64,000 nucleotides of DNA from Hysterangium stoloniferum (GCA_015178975.1 WHVD01000204.1:1-64000); one strand, 5' to 3'; numbered from the stretch's first letter, positions 22,984-36,447 are shown. A program made the numbers and translations. Notes: generated by a model from the letters alone, not told the origin.

Positions 22984-25805
22984 TCTTCGTTGACTTTTCA
23001 AAAACCAGTTCCTCCTGGAAGTTCCCCCGGAGCAGCAGCTGGACCGTCAATGGATACTCCCCCAGGTCCATGCGAAGAATGTTCCACCAACTGGGCAGTC
23101 AAACACTCCTGGAGCTAATGTCGAGACTACCTGTGCTCCTGAACCCGTTTTCTCATTCCTGCCTAGGCAGGTCACCCTCAAGCAATTCTTTGGGGGTCAC
23201 ATGGTTTACGCTCAGCCCATCAACTTACAATGGGATACGTACTACACCGATCGAATCCCTGTGGATCAGGTTACTCCCTTTGTGGAGGAGTACAACACGG
23301 ATTACCCTCTTTTACCAGTGACTACAGCAGTCTGGTTAGGTCGTTATCAGGCCATTTTATCGGCGCAGGATCTATTCACGTGACCTGAAACCCTTCGAGT
23401 GAGGTTACTTCTGTTATGGAAGGGGGAAGGATGATTCTTAAGCAAGAAGTGTTCTCTTTATTTATCGAAGCGCTCCGCACACACGATGATGCATTGCAAA
23501 TCCTTCATGTCCTACTCAGTGGGGATCACATCATCCCCAAGGTTGACTACCAGTATATATACATCCAGATGTTGGAGGAATCTCTTAACAGGATCACTCA
23601 GAATTCTTCGTTTGCGTATTTTACTCTAAGGGGTCGGTTAAGGCGAAATCAGAGGAGACTCGATAAGATGGTTTTGGAAGTGCTTTACCCTTATGGTGAT
23701 TCCATCCAGGTACCCAATTCGCCCATCTCCACAACTAGTTCGTTTGTTCGTACCCTGAATGGGTCTCCTGACACTCATTTCCTTCATTCGCTCAACTGTC
23801 CCATTATTTTGCAAGACTTCCCATCAGATATGAGGATGCAAGTTGCAGACCGTCTTCAGGAAAAGGGAATGGAAATCTGCACTCCCCTCTATCAACCTCA
23901 GCCTCGTCGGTGTTTGAATACGACTGAGATTGAGAGAGGAATTTGGAAGGAACCCAGCCCGGCACCTCCTCAGGAGACTCATCATTCTCGCATCGCTTTT
24001 GAACAAATCCCAGATCATCCTAACCTCAGTGATGAGATACCCATGACTAGACATAGATCGGTCGCCAATAGGGGTCGACCGTCCTTCTCTACCACATTCA
24101 CCAAGGGCATAGCTGGTCAGGTCGCTGGTTGAGGATCTCTGAACCCAGATGATCCCTGCCATTCCCTGCCAATTTCCTCGAATCCCTTCCTGCCACCAGG
24201 AGGACCCCCTAGCAGTTCATCTGGGAGCTCTAGTAGTTCAGGCTATGGAGGGAATTCGGGACGTGGGGGGCATCACGGTAGAGTACCTAACTCTCCCTTT
24301 CAAACTCCAATGCAGCCTCGAGCCAACACGCCTATTGATGACTTACCTAAGGATAAAAGGATCGCTCTTAACACCAACGATATCAAGATAAAATGGTCAG
24401 ACCTTCCCAAATACGATGGGACTCAACCCAAGGCATTGGACTACATCATGGATATTATGAGTCTCTCGGAGATCTCAGACTCCATGAGCACATTGTTGGG
24501 AGTCGCTCTGCCAAGATCTGGTGGAGCACCCTAGACTGTGAACATTGCACTGAACTCAGTCAATCTCACGGATCATTTCTTTGGGGCATCATAGAAGGAT
24601 TACTTGGAACTCGTTGGCATGAATCCTTAGCTCTAGAATGGGAAGCCATGAAATTTCGACAAGCCGGTCACAATCATGAGACACCCGTTCATTACATTCA
24701 GCAGAGGGTCAAGCTCTATCAATTCTTGTATGGGTTCCACCAAAACCGAAAGGACGAAACGCGCAGACTCATCCTGACGCTGCCCATGGAATGGCTTTAC
24801 CTTATGAGCCTGCAGACTTATGCGAACAATTTACAAGAGGCTCTGATTAACGCTTGGGTTCAAACACATCGAGAGTGTTATCGGTTTCAGAAACCCAGAG
24901 TCATCATCGCCGAGGAAGACAAGTCGGATCCCTGGCATGAGGAAGAACACTCTGGAGGAATTGACCCCACTAATCGAGGCCACGTCCTCCTCAGTGAACT
25001 TGAGGATAAAACCGTCCCTAGGAGATCGAATGTGAAACAGGGTAAGAAACACGGCAAGTTCTTTTTCGAACGGAGTGACAAGAAAAGCATTGCCAAACCC
25101 CCGAAGGAGTGTTGGATTTGCGGGAGTTTAGAGCATTTTAAGATCAACTGCCCTCATGTGGGCAGGATGTCACACTATGTCTCTATTAACAAATGCTCCG
25201 TGCAGAACCCAATGGAGGAGGCAGAGGATCAAAGGGCTTATGAAACGGTTTATGGATTAAGCATACAGGGACAAGTACATAACGTTGATGAGGAATCGAT
25301 TTTCATTTCTGTCTACCTTCCTCAGTCAGAGGACGACATCATTTCAGATGTGAATGCATCTTCAAATGAGAACGAGGCATCCCAAGTCTATGTTTCTATA
25401 TTAGACCGTGATTTTCTCAAGAAAGGAGACTGGCTAGATGCTCATCATCAGAACTGGAAAGGTCTGACTGAGACAAGAGTTTTATTACGACCTGAACCTC
25501 CCACCATTGAGGAAATCGTCGACAAGGAAGCATTTGCGAACCGATCTAAGGAAATAAGTCAGACCTACATTACAGAAGACCCCTCTGAGTCAGAGGGATC
25601 GGAGGAGGAGAGCTTCCCCTTCGACCCAGGACAATTACCCAACTTAATTCCTTGCAATGAGTCAGACTCTGAAGCGGACAACTCTATTTCAAACGCTACT
25701 CCCAAGGTACCTAACAGTAGATGCATCAGGAGGAATGTCAAACTAGCTACAAGAAAAGCAAGCAAAAGACCTAGAGTTCAATACTTCGATCCAGTCGGCT
25801 TATGA
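22984..25805 (+). mobile_element. Ty3 gag region
   Basis: A long fungal-type gag. The first part has helical segments around LRTHDDALQILHVLLSG; the second part (24.39-25.8 kb) has the capsid-like MEWLYLMSLQTYANNLQEAL and a CCHC zinc knuckle (CWICGSLEHFKINCPH, about 25.11-25.15 kb), followed by an acidic C-terminal tail. Interrupted. Confidence 0.75.
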
Positions 25806-28800
25806 AGGAGGATTTGACTATTATCTATCGCAGAAGGGACCCTCCAGGTGGATATTCCAGTATTGGGATTTCAGCATTACACGTCTACGGATGCGTAGGG
25901 AACTCAGAAGCCTCAAATCCTATTAAAATCAGGCTGGATGCTGGGGCTGACCTCTCCTTAATTTCGGAGGACTTCTATAAGGAACTAGAGGACCACCCCA
26001 AGCTCAAGCAAGGACTCAAGCTGCGCCTCATACAACTTACCGGTAATGCCAAAGTATTAGGATACGTCAATGTCCCCATTTATCTCGAGGACGACACCAG
26101 TATGCTCCTTAAATTTACCGCCGAAACGTACATTGTCCGAGGTATGACCATCCTGATTCTTCTTGGAGAAGACTTTCACGTGAACTATGAGATCAGGACA
26201 CTGTGAGACCAACCGCTGGGCTCTAGATTGATTTTGCCAGGGAGAGCGGGATCTATCCCAACCAGTTCTTCCAAGGAGCCACAGCCTTTAGCCTTCTCGA
26301 TTAGCAAGATCCCCCTTGAGGAACTAGCCAATGACTCACCTGAATTGACTTCCAAACCAGACAAAGGAGTGTGTACTGAAAGAGTTGCACGGGCCCTGCA
26401 GGATTGTACTATAGAACCGGAATCGGCTCAATTAGTACCAATCTTTGTGGGAGATCTTCTTGGTGACCAATGGATAGTCGAGGGAGTTATCTTGCAGAAT
26501 GATGATGGGAGTATACTAGCTGTGCCCACCACTGCCATCTCTAGGGAACGCACCACGATACCTCTCACTAATACCTCTCTGACACCAAGAATCATTAGAT
26601 GAGGGGAAACCGTTGGATTAATTCACAACACGAACAAATGGGCCCAGACTCCTAGATCTTCAACTAAGAAGGCATTGATACAGTCAACGGCAACCAAGAT
26701 CACCCATCTCATCGAAAGTCTATCAAGAATAGAAGAGGAGCAGGTCCTTAATCCTCAATCTTCCAGACTGCCCCCAGAACAGGAACTTGCAGACGATTTC
26801 AACCCTGCAGGCCCTAAAACGTCAGAGGTTGCCACCACGGAAATGTTTCGTGTGGAAGATCTGCATAAGCTGGTTAACTTAGGACCTGACATCCCTACCG
26901 ACATCTCCTCCCGCTTGGAGTTGGTATTAACTAAGAACGTCCTAGCCTTTGGAGTAGACGGGCATTTAGGACAAGTAGATGTCAAGGTCAATGTCCCGTT
27001 GAAAGAGGGCACGCAACCTATTTCAATGTCAATGTTTCCAACCTCCCCAGCTAATAGGAAAGTCATCGATGAACAAATGGATACTTGGTTCCAACAGGGG
27101 GTAATAGAACCGTCCAAGAGTCCTTGGGGGGTGCCAGCCTTTATCGTCTATTGCAACAGGAAACCACGAGTAGTGATTGACTATAGAAAGTTGAACAGCC
27201 TAACAGTTCCCGACAAATTTCCACTGCCACGCCAGTCGGAAATCATGCAAGTGCTCTCGGGATCCAACATCTTATCTTCCTTCGATGCACTAGCCGGTTT
27301 TACCCAACTTGAAATGTTAGAGGAAGACAAGCTGAAGACCGCCTTCAGATCCCATCGAGGACTGTGGCAATTCAGGAGAATGCCCTTTGGACTTCGTAAT
27401 GGACCTTCTATATTCCAAAGGTTATGGATATTCTGCCTAGTTTATATTGACGACATCGTGATCTTTTCTAAGACATGGGATGATCATCTAGAGCATTTAG
27501 ACCAGGTTCTACAAGCCATAATTGCAGCGGGAATCACTCTCTCACCTAAAAAGTGCTACGTGGGGTATAATTCGATTCTACTACTAGGACATAAGGTGTC
27601 AAGACTCAGCTTTTTGACCCATCAAGAAAAGGTCGCCACTATATTAGAGCTACACCTTCTAAGATAGCAGATCTTCAATGTTTTCTAGGGATGGTTCTGT
27701 ACTTCTCTGCTTACATACCATTTTACTCCTGGATGGTTGCTTCACTCTTCAACCTCTTAAAGAAAGGAGTTCGTTGGAATTGGGATTCCGAACATGCCCG
27801 AGCTTTTGAAGACATCAAGGTTGCATTGAGCTCAGCTCCAGTACTCGGACACCCCGCGAGTGGTATGCCTTATCGGTTATACACAGATGCTTCGGACTTC
27901 ACGCTAGGATGTTGTCTCCAACAAATACAGAAAATGACGCTTAATGACCTAAAGGATACGAAAATTTATGCCCAAGCAAGAGCAGCCTTCGATCAATCAT
28001 GAGACGTGCCCATTTTTGTTACTCATTATAAAACCAAGGAGCTGGAATTCACCTGGATGGATTCCTGGGCCACAGATTTTGACGACACCCGTGTCACGGT
28101 CAAACACGTTATCGCCTATTGGAGCCGTACGCTCAAGAAAGCAGAATGTAACTACTCAGCCACAGAGTGAGAAGCGTTAGCTGCTAAAGAAGGATTAGTC
28201 CATTTCCAGCCCTTTATCAAGGGAGAACATATCCTTTTGATCACTGACCATGCGGCATTACAATGGGCCAGATCTTACGAGAATACTAATCGTCAACTGG
28301 CCACATGGGGGCGGTATATGCTGCATACCCCAGTCTGGAAATCCTACATAGAGCGGGATGGATACACAGCAATGTTGACCCACTGTCTAGACTTCCTCGA
28401 GTACCTGACTGTGGTAGCCCTGTGAGAGATGACCTCTTACCAATTGTAGTGGATTCTTACAACTGGAATGACGACAAGACATTATGGGAGAACAAACCAG
28501 CGGAAAAGGCCGTCTTTCTCACTCATCATGAGTTAGTTGAACCAGTCAGAACCATGGAAGAGGTCCCCCAAATGAAATGGAACTTGCACAACCTCCCCAG
28601 AAATGATGAAACCGATGAGGTGAATTTTACTCTCTCGAATCCACAATTGCTTATAGAGATTGACGAAAATTACGCTAAGGAACTTCACAATGGATACCAG
28701 AAAGATCCTGCCTTCAGAAATCATTACGCCGCCGATCCCATTTCTCCAAACATGGTAGCTACTCCTTTGCATTATTTCATCGGCAAGAATAAGCTATTGT

Positions 28801-28875
28801 TCTTTCGAGATTCGGACTGGAAAAGTCGAATCTGCGTTCCTAGCAGCATGACATCAACCATACTCAAGCTGATAC
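25802..28875 (+). mobile_element. Ty3 pol region without integrase
   Basis: Aspartic protease segment (IRLDAGADLSLIS, about 25.93 kb); reverse transcriptase with VIDYRKLNSL, FRRMPFGLRNGPSIFQR and the catalytic box VYIDDIVIFS at about 27.44 kb; RNase H with LYTDASDFTLG and HALQWARS-like segments. A pre-integrase segment (NKLLFFRDSDWKSRICVP) ends the element. Several breaks. Confidence 0.85.
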
Positions 28876-29176
28876 TGTCAGGGGACAATCTTAAGTTTTC
28901 CATTTTCTCTGGCTCTCCTTAATATAGTTCATAAGTAAAGACTGAGAGGGGCACCTTGTTGTTATCACATTTTCAAACTCAGCTGCACCTTTAGTTAGTC
29001 ACCCGCTAGCCGAGGATTCCTTAGACTTTTCTCTTCGGATTTCCTCTGCTAGGTAAGTAATATTGTATTCTACATGTATGTAATTAGACAGGTATAAACT
29101 CACTTCGGATTTCCTCTGCTAGGACCCCAACTCAGTCATAGTGCGAGTTAGTATGGTCTAGAGAGTTGCCCTTACA
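28876..29176 (-). mobile_element. Solo LTR, about 300 bp, without matching flanks
   Basis: Starts TGTCAGGGGACAATC and ends GTTGCCCTTACA; read this way it is related to the reverse complement of the LTR at 60081-60482, sharing the repeated GGAT-TCCTCTGCTAGG motif. Flanking 5-mers GATAC and AGATC do not match. On its left is truncated Ty3 pol and on its right a Tc1 transposase tail. Confidence 0.65.
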
Positions 29177-29386
29177 AGATCTGAATCCAATAGAACACTT
29201 ATGGTGGGAGTTGAAGAGAAGGCTTGGAACATACCTGAGGCACCCAAGAGTATATTGGAGCTCTGGGAGAGAGTGGAGGTGGAATGGGAGGGTATTCCAA
29301 GGGAGAAATGCCTTGAATTGATCAAGAGCATGCCTAGAAGGGTTGCTGCAGTACTACAGGCCAAGGGGGGATACACTAAATACTGA
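29177..29386 (+). pseudogene. Tc1/mariner-type transposase, C-terminal fragment
   Basis: The stretch starts DLNPIEHLWWELKRR, the hallmark around the third catalytic acidic residue (Glu or Asp family position) of Tc1/mariner DDE transposases. After a frame change near the GAGGCACCC it continues as ELWERVEVEWEGIP and LIKSMPRRVAAVLQAKGG, which matches the usual C-terminus (IPxxxxxxLxxSMPRRVxAVIxAKGG). About two thirds of the enzyme, including the first two acidic residues, is absent; it is cut at the solo LTR on its left. The 3' end of the transposon probably lies within the AT-rich 400 bp that follows. Confidence 0.85.
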
Positions 29387-29928
29387 AACTGGTAAAAACT
29401 AGTAATTAATTACAAGAGCAAAAAAAGTGTCCGGATGCACCATGTCCATTATTAATTTCCTACTTTCCTGATAAGGAAAGCTATGATGTCATGCTTATGT
29501 CATCATGTAGGTCAGATGTATACCTCTTACCTCTGATTTATTCAGAATTTTATCTATTTTATTTCTGGAGCTGTAAACCCATCTTTCCAATTTCACCAAA
29601 CATCCAGATGCTTTTTTGGGTCACTGTAGATTCAACTTCGATTCTAGCTAGTTTATATATATTTTATACTATTTATCAAACAGTAAAAAATATTAATAAA
29701 CAGGTCAAAAGATCAATTATAGAATAAAACAATATTTGACAATATATGCTTTATTAAATTAATCTACTGGATCTACTGTGATACTAACTTATCAGGATCT
29801 TAATGTAGTCTTAATTATTCTGCAAGAATATTCTCAGTATTTAACTATAAGCCAGACCAGGAGAAATTAGAATTATATTCTAATTTCCAACAATAAATCA
29901 AACAATTTATTTATTACTTGGTTGATAG
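29387..29928. other. AT-rich stretch after the Tc1 remnant
   Basis: No gene. It includes GTGTCCGGATGCACC at about 29428, which could be part of the Tc1 terminal repeat, and a 10-bp inverted repeat (GAAATTAGAA/TTCTAATTTC) at about 29863-29887. Confidence 0.4.
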
Positions 29929-30060
29929 TCAACAACTCAGATTGAGGTGACAAGGTGAACTACTTGGGCCAACAACTCTGATAGAGGTGGCAAGGGTTTC
30001 CAACAGCTCTGATAGAGGTGGAATTAGATGTCCAACTGCCCAGATTGGGGTGGAGTAGGC
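29929..30060. repeat. Imperfect tandem repeat, about 4 units of 30-40 bp
   Basis: Four imperfect copies of CCAACA(A/G)CTC(A/T)GAT(A/T)GAGGTGG(C/A) separated by variable bases. No function assigned. Confidence 0.7.
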
Positions 30061-30231
30061 TGCTTGCTGCAGTGACACACAGATGTGGTGTAAATGGGTT
30101 GATAAAATTGGTTATATTTCATGGCTGGAGCAGAGCTCCTTATATACACTGAGATCTGAGACATTTAGAGACATATTGAACTTTATTTCTATCCTATTTT
30201 AGCTATTTTACTTGGAATGTTTTAGACATTT

Positions 30232-30392
30232 CCGCCATTCTCGGGTGAGCCTAAATACCCACTCTGACGTGGGAATATTACATTAGGTGACAGCACCCAC
30301 ATGCTTTGTAACACATATTCGTGTCATTCGCGTCGCGTTTGTTTGGTCACACCATTAAATAAAATTAATTTTCACCAGACAACTCAGATATC
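30232..30392 (-). repeat. Repeat R, copy 1 (about 160 bp)
   Basis: In reverse complement it begins TGGTGAAAATTAATTTTAT, includes GGTGTGACCAAACAAACGCG and CACCTAATGTAATATTCCCAC, and ends GGCTCACCCG. The same sequence occurs in the opposite orientation at 39699-39850, so the two copies flank the chromovirus region as an inverted pair. It may be an LTR fragment of an unseen family. Confidence 0.7.
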
Positions 30393-30618
30393 CACATAAT
30401 TATGATAGTGGAAGCTGAAGCTAGCTATCAAGTGACTCCTCACTGAAGAAGTATACTCTGAAAACCCTTATTGTTTTCAGTTGCCAGGTGACACTTGGAA
30501 GGAATGGTTGAAAATACAATCTCCAATGACCAATTGGCATCTTAAAAAACATTATGTTCCCAGTATTTGCCTGCTAGAATTAACAAACCACATCTAATAT
30601 GAATATATTCAGAAAAAG
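30393..30618. other. Unassigned flank of chromovirus 1
   Basis: No gene. It ends in AAAAG, the left copy of the target-site duplication of chromovirus 1. Confidence 0.5.
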
Positions 30619-31338
30619 TGTTACGACCGTGTCGCAACCCTATCGGTCCCGAGGTTATCGCCACTTGTCAATGACAAGTCACCCTCTCGGAAACCATTGG
30701 CCCCGAAGCTGACGAATGTTTTCACGAAGATCAAACTCCGTTTACGCCCACGTCAAAACAACTTGTATTGTCTGGTCAAACTTTGATACGTCCCCTTTAT
30801 TATGTTGATCCGTTCAATCTTATGTTTCGCATATGTCTATCTATATTTGTAGTCCTTGAACTATTTCCTTTTATCGTAATCCCGCTCTCGGTTATCATCG
30901 GCCTCCAAACTAATCATAAACTTCCCGTTCCTAGTCAAGTTTATTGTTAATACCGTGTTCCGCCCTTCTCCCCATTAGTATTTTCCAGACGCCTGTTACT
31001 TGTATATGAACCCGCTATAGTTGTAGTTACTAGGCAATCAGAATATCGACTCAGAATACCCTCATATGCCTGTATCAGTCTCATACTAAGAATCCCCCCA
31101 TCCGCCTCTGCGTGCGCTCGCCCACTCCCGGCCCCAACCCCTTGGCCCGACGCTCGACTTGTCCTTCAATTCCGATCGGTATCACACCGAAAGGTACTCA
31201 CTAGGATTAGTCTTCACCTGCCCGAAATTTAAGGACATCCTACGGATATTTGCGAGGGCGCAGCACATAAGCTGAAGCCAAGTCCTTCCGATCGGTCCCT
31301 GTCGGCCACCGACATTAGTCAGTTTCCAGTTCTTAACA
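30619..31338 (+). repeat. 5' LTR of chromovirus 1
   Basis: Starts TGTTACGACCGTGTCGC and ends CCAGTTCTTAACA; 720 bp. Both ends match the 3' copy exactly in position. Confidence 0.95.
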
Positions 31339-31375
31339 GTATATTCTGATTTCACACTCGCATTTTCCGTTAATC

Positions 31376-32674
31376 ATGCCTCCGAGAAGAAATGCCAAGC
31401 CTAGCGGTGAAGCAGAATCTTCCACTCTCAAGTCTCCTTTTCTCTATACAGCCCGAGCTACTCAGAGAACTCTGCTACCAGAAACCTCCAAAGAATCTCG
31501 CTTTGTGGAGATTACCGGTGATGCTGAAGAAGTAACTGAAGCAACCGATCCCGAAGCAACTGAGGAGATTAACAATCAACCAGTTTCGGAACACGAACCC
31601 GAGGATGGCGACCAACCTCAGGCTAGTGGCTCCAAGAAGTCCGAAAAGAAAAAACCGGCTCTCGACCCTGAAGAAACATGGGAATTGTTTTCAGGTACTC
31701 TAGGATCCCTTAACGAATTCCTTAAAAGCAATATCAAGGAAAAGGAACCTGGGCAAACCCGAGTCAACAAACCCAAGCCATTCACTGGCTCAAACCCGAA
31801 GAAATTGCCGACATTTCTTATGCAATGTCGATTCAACTTTCGGGACCGCCCGGCTGCATTCACAACGGATGACCGAAAGGTAAACTTCGCACTCTCATAC
31901 CTTAAGGATTCCGCAGCAGCCTGGTTTGAACCCGCATTCTCTGGCCTCACCTCCGAAGACCCTGATTGGCTTCACGATTGGGATGCCTTTGTCGAGGAAC
32001 TCGAAACTAACTTTGGTCCCTACGACCAAACCGGCAATGCCGAAACTGCGCTTTCTAATCTCAAAATGAAAGACACTCAGCGCATCACCGATTACATCAT
32101 CCAGTTCAACAACCTCGCTGCGCATTGCGACTGGGGCGATTCGGCCCTCCACTACCAGTTTTACTCCGGCCTTCCGTCTCGCCTCAAAGATGAAGTCTCC
32201 AAAGGAGAGACTGGCAAGCCAAAGACCCTCTCTCTCATGCGTCTGAAAGCCCAAAACGCAGACGCCCGATACTGGGAACGATGTTTGGAAATTAGTCGTG
32301 AAAACCCTTTGGACAAAAAATCATCGGACAATAAGAATGCCAACAAGTCTGGTAATCAAAACACCAACAACAATGGCAACTCGACCTCTGATAAGAAGTC
32401 CGAAAACAAAGGGGCTAACGACAAAAAAGGCAAGGGAAAACAGTCGAATAAGTCTCAAGACAAAGACAAACCCGACTTAACTGGCAAACTCGGCTCCGAT
32501 GGCAAGCTCCTACCACAGGAAAAGCAACGCCGAATGGACAACAACCTTTGTTTGTTGTGCGCAGATCCCGGACACCGAGTCGCTGCTTGCCCAAAAGCCA
32601 CAAAAGCCCGATCGGCTAATACGGCCACGACCTCACAACCTGCCAAGCCGGCTGTCGAGTCGAAAAAAGATTAA
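31376..32674 (+). mobile_element. Chromovirus 1 gag
   Basis: An intact-looking 432-residue open stretch starting MPPRRNAKPSG about 38 bp after the 5' LTR. An acidic N-terminal third is followed by a Ty3-type capsid segment (FLMQCRFNFRDRP, DWDAFVEELETNFGP, about residues 140-220), an Asn/Lys-rich linker and a CCHC zinc knuckle CLLCADPGHRVAAC (about residue 383). It forms the particle shell and binds the RNA. Confidence 0.85.
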
Positions 32675-32691
32675 GCAACTCTCTGGATTCC

Positions 32692-35600
32692 GTGCATTTG
32701 GAGAGTTGCGTTGAATCTCCTCGCACACCGGAAAATTGTCATCTTAACGCATCCGCCTTGTATGATCCTAATTCCTTGTTCATAAATCTTACTTCGGAAC
32801 CTCTCGGGACCCTCACATTTCGAGCTCTCATAGATTCAGGTTCAACCCATTGTTTTATAGATACAAGTTTTTCCAGAAAAAATCAGTTAAAAACCTACGC
32901 AATAGATCCGATTCCGCTCCGACTCTTTGATGGTACCTCAAACTCCGTAATCTCGCAAGCCTGCGAACTCCGACTTCAGTTCCCGTGTGGAACCTTTCAG
33001 ACAGTTACGTTTTTTGTAACACATTTGGACCTGAGCTGCTCCGTGGTTCTAGGACATAACTGGCTCACCTGCTACAATCCGTTGATTGATTGGGTATTGG
33101 GCAGTATCCATTTCCGAACCCCGTCAGTGCCCATTACGACTGGTCCATTTCTGCCTGTCTCAGCAAATATGGCCTCTACAGCACCTCCGGCCCCCGTGGC
33201 AAATCCGAGCTCTCCGCCGCCCGTCTCTCTAATAAATGCCGCAGCTTTTATGAGAGCCATCAAGTTGGACGGCTCCCGAGCATTTACAGTCAATCTTAAA
33301 GTTGACGAAGTCACCGGTCGCTTTGCATCCCCGGTGACCGAACCAATCGCAGATTTAGAAGGTGTTCCCGAAAAATACCATGAATTTGCAGATGTCTTCA
33401 GTAAACAAAAAGCCGATCGACTCGCCCCTCACAGGCCTTACGATTTGAAAATTGATATTGAAGATGGTTCACATCCGCCCCTAGGCCCGGTTTATCCTCT
33501 CTCGCAGTCCGAACTATCGGCTATCCGAGATTTCTTGGATGAACATTTGGCTATAGGTTTTATCCGACCCTCAAAGTCTCCTTATGGAGCCCCTGTCCTA
33601 TTCGTTCGGAAAAAGGACGGTTCCCTTCGACTTTGCGTTGATTTTCAAGGACTAAATGCAATCACTCGAAAAGACAAGTACCCATTACCATTAATCTCCG
33701 ATTTACTCGATGCCCCTCGGAAGGCCCGAATCTATACAAAGATAGATCTCAAGCATGCCTATCATTTGGTTCGGATCGCCGAAGGTGACGAATGGAAAAC
33801 GGCTTTTCGCACTCGCTATGGCTCCTTTGAATGGTAGTAATGCCTTTCGGCCTCACCAACGCTCCGTCGGTCTTTCAACGTTTTATCAACGATGTCTTTT
33901 CCGACCTCCTCAACGTCTTTGTCATTGTGTATTTAGACGACATCCTCATATTCTCCGAAGATCCTACACTTCATGACGGACACGTTCGTGAAGTTCTCCA
34001 AAGACTCCGAAAACATGGTCTTTTTGCAAATGGTAAAAAATGTTCTTTTGATGTCGACACAGTTGAATATTTATGATGGGACCTGACGGTCTCCGCATGG
34101 ACGACTCTAAAATTCAAGTCATTCAAGATTGGCCGGAACCCCGGAAGGTTAAGGATATTCAATCCTTTCTAGGCTTCACCAATTTTTATCGTCATTTCAT
34201 TCACAACTACTCAAAAATTACCGTCCCGCTCACCCATCTTACTCGTAAAGACGCCCCGTGGAATTTCTCCGAAGAATGCCGATCGGCATTCCAGGAATTG
34301 AAAAGTGCATTTACATCCGCCCCTATTTTGTCGCACTGGAAGCCCGACGTTCAACTCATCGTGGAAACTGATGCTTCGGACTATGCGCTTGCTGCGATAT
34401 TGTCCATTCTGGACACCGATGGTGAAGTACACCTAGTAGCTTTTCTGTCTCGCACATTTTCGGCGCCCGAACTCAACTATGACGTTCACAATAAGGAATT
34501 ACTCGCAATATTTGAAGCTTTCAAGACATGGCGACATTATTTGGAAGGATCGGCCCATCCGGTAGATGTTATTACAGACCACAAAAATTTAGTTTACTTT
34601 TCAACCACAAAACTTCTCACCCGTCGACAAGCTCGATGGTCCGAATACCTCTCTGCTTTCAAAATGGTAATTCGTTTCCGCCCCGGCCACCTTGGTGGAA
34701 AACCCGATGCTATGACTAGACGATGGGACGTCTATCCTAAAGAGGGGAGTAGCGACTACGCCACAGTTAACCTGCATAATTTCAAACCTATGTTTTCATC
34801 GGAACAACTGTCCGCGTCTATCCGAGCCACTTACCTCATTCATCCAGTCTTGCGAAGTGTTATCCTTATGGATACCGAAAAGTTACATCAAGATATACTA
34901 TCGGCAATTCCATTAGACCCAGTCACCAAAGCACACCTCGATAACCCGTCCGACCCCGATCAACCCCGATGGTCATTAGACTCACAAGGTTTCATTAGAT
35001 TTGACAATCGCATTTATGTCCCGGATTCCGACACCCTTCGGCTGCGAATCCTACAACATAAGCACGACCACCCAATCTCGGGACATTTCGGCCTCAATAA
35101 GACCCTCTCACTCATTAGAAGAGAATATACATGGCCCGGCATCCGAGATTTTGTTAAGCACTATTGTAAATCCTGTACTACGTGTTTACGCTCTAAATCA
35201 CAGCGACACAAACCATATGGCCTACTCAAACAATTACCGATACCGGAAAAACCTTGGAACTCGATTTCTATGGATTTTATCGAGCACCTACCGGCATCCG
35301 AAGTCACACAGCAATCCTAGTTGTTGTGGATCGGCTCTCAAAGCAAAGTATTTTCATTCCAACATATGACACAATAACATCTGTACAGTTAGCTGAACTA
35401 TTCGTCACCCACGTATTCTCCAAGCATGGCGTTCCATCGCATGTCACATCCGATCGCGGATCCGAGTTTGTTTCTCACTTCTTTAGGTCACTCGGAAAAG
35501 CACTAGACATGAAGCTACATTTCACTTCAGGCTATCACCCGGAAGGCGATGGACAAACCGAACGCATGAATCAGACCTTGGAACAATACATCCGTGTCTA

Positions 35601-36351
35601 CTGCAACTATCAACAAGACAATTGGAAATCACTACTACCGCTAGCTGAATTCACATATAACAACGCACCAAATGTCACTACCGGCATTTCGCCTTTCTTC
35701 GCAAATAAAGGCTACAACCCCAACATCGCAATCCACCCGGAATGCGATCTCGCATCCGCCCATGCTCAAGACTTCGTTACCAACCTTGACGAGCTACATC
35801 AAGAACTTCGTAAAACTATCGCAATGGCCCAAGAACGATACCAACGGTCTGCGGATAAAAACCGACTTCCGCCTCCTGATTTCAAGATCGGAGACCGAGT
35901 ATTCGTTAAAGCCGAGTTTTTCCAAACTACTAGACCTTCTAAGAAGCTCTCTGAAAAATATTTAGGTCCTTTTGAAGTTATAGCACAAGCCGGCACGCTT
36001 TCATGGACGCTTCGGCTCCCCGACAACATGCGTGCAGTGCACCCGGTATTTCATGTATCTATGTTAGAACCTTGTGTTCCTAACAGTATACCGGATCACA
36101 TACAACCACCACCTCCACCCGTGATTATTGATGGGGAACCCGAATTCGAGATATCAGAAATCCTAGACTCAAAAATCGACAATTGCCGACGCTCATGCAA
36201 ATTACTTTATTTGGTCAAATGGGCTGGCAATGAAGGTACAGATGAAGAAACTTCATGGATCCTAGCTACAGAGCTCGGTAATGCCTCGGAAATCGTTTTA
36301 GGGTTTCACCAAGCTTATCCGAACAAACCCGGTCCTCTCAATTCTTTATAA
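32692..36351 (+). mobile_element. Chromovirus 1 pol region with chromodomain
   Basis: Order of hallmarks: protease ALIDSGSTHCFID (about 32.83 kb); reverse transcriptase [31 protein letters not shown] and the catalytic box [11 protein letters not shown] (about 33.94 kb); RNase H ETDASDYALAAIL (about 34.37 kb); the integrase HHCC zinc segment (HKHDHPISGHFG... CKSCTTC, about 35.06-35.18 kb); the integrase core with MDFIEHLP, TSDRGSEFVSHFF and HPEGDGQTERMNQ; and a C-terminal chromodomain (LYLVKWAGNEGTDEETSW, about 36.2 kb). The chromodomain places it in the chromovirus branch, whose integrases target heterochromatin. A few breaks. Confidence 0.9.
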
Positions 36352-36447
36352 GTCTATCACGCGGTACCCGACCTTTTTCCGACTATGCCTTATGTTTTCA
36401 CGCTATGATTTGTTTGTTTAAAAGAAAAACTGATATATTTTCACTAT

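Larger units (their letters stand above)
20809..28875 (+). mobile_element. Ty3/gypsy-like element, 3' truncated
   Basis: A 5' LTR (20809-21439), a leader interrupted by a 1.35 kb solo LTR (21627-22978), gag, protease, reverse transcriptase and RNase H in Ty3 order. It stops at 28875, before the integrase, where a different solo LTR begins. The integrase and 3' LTR are missing. Broken in several places. Confidence 0.85.
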
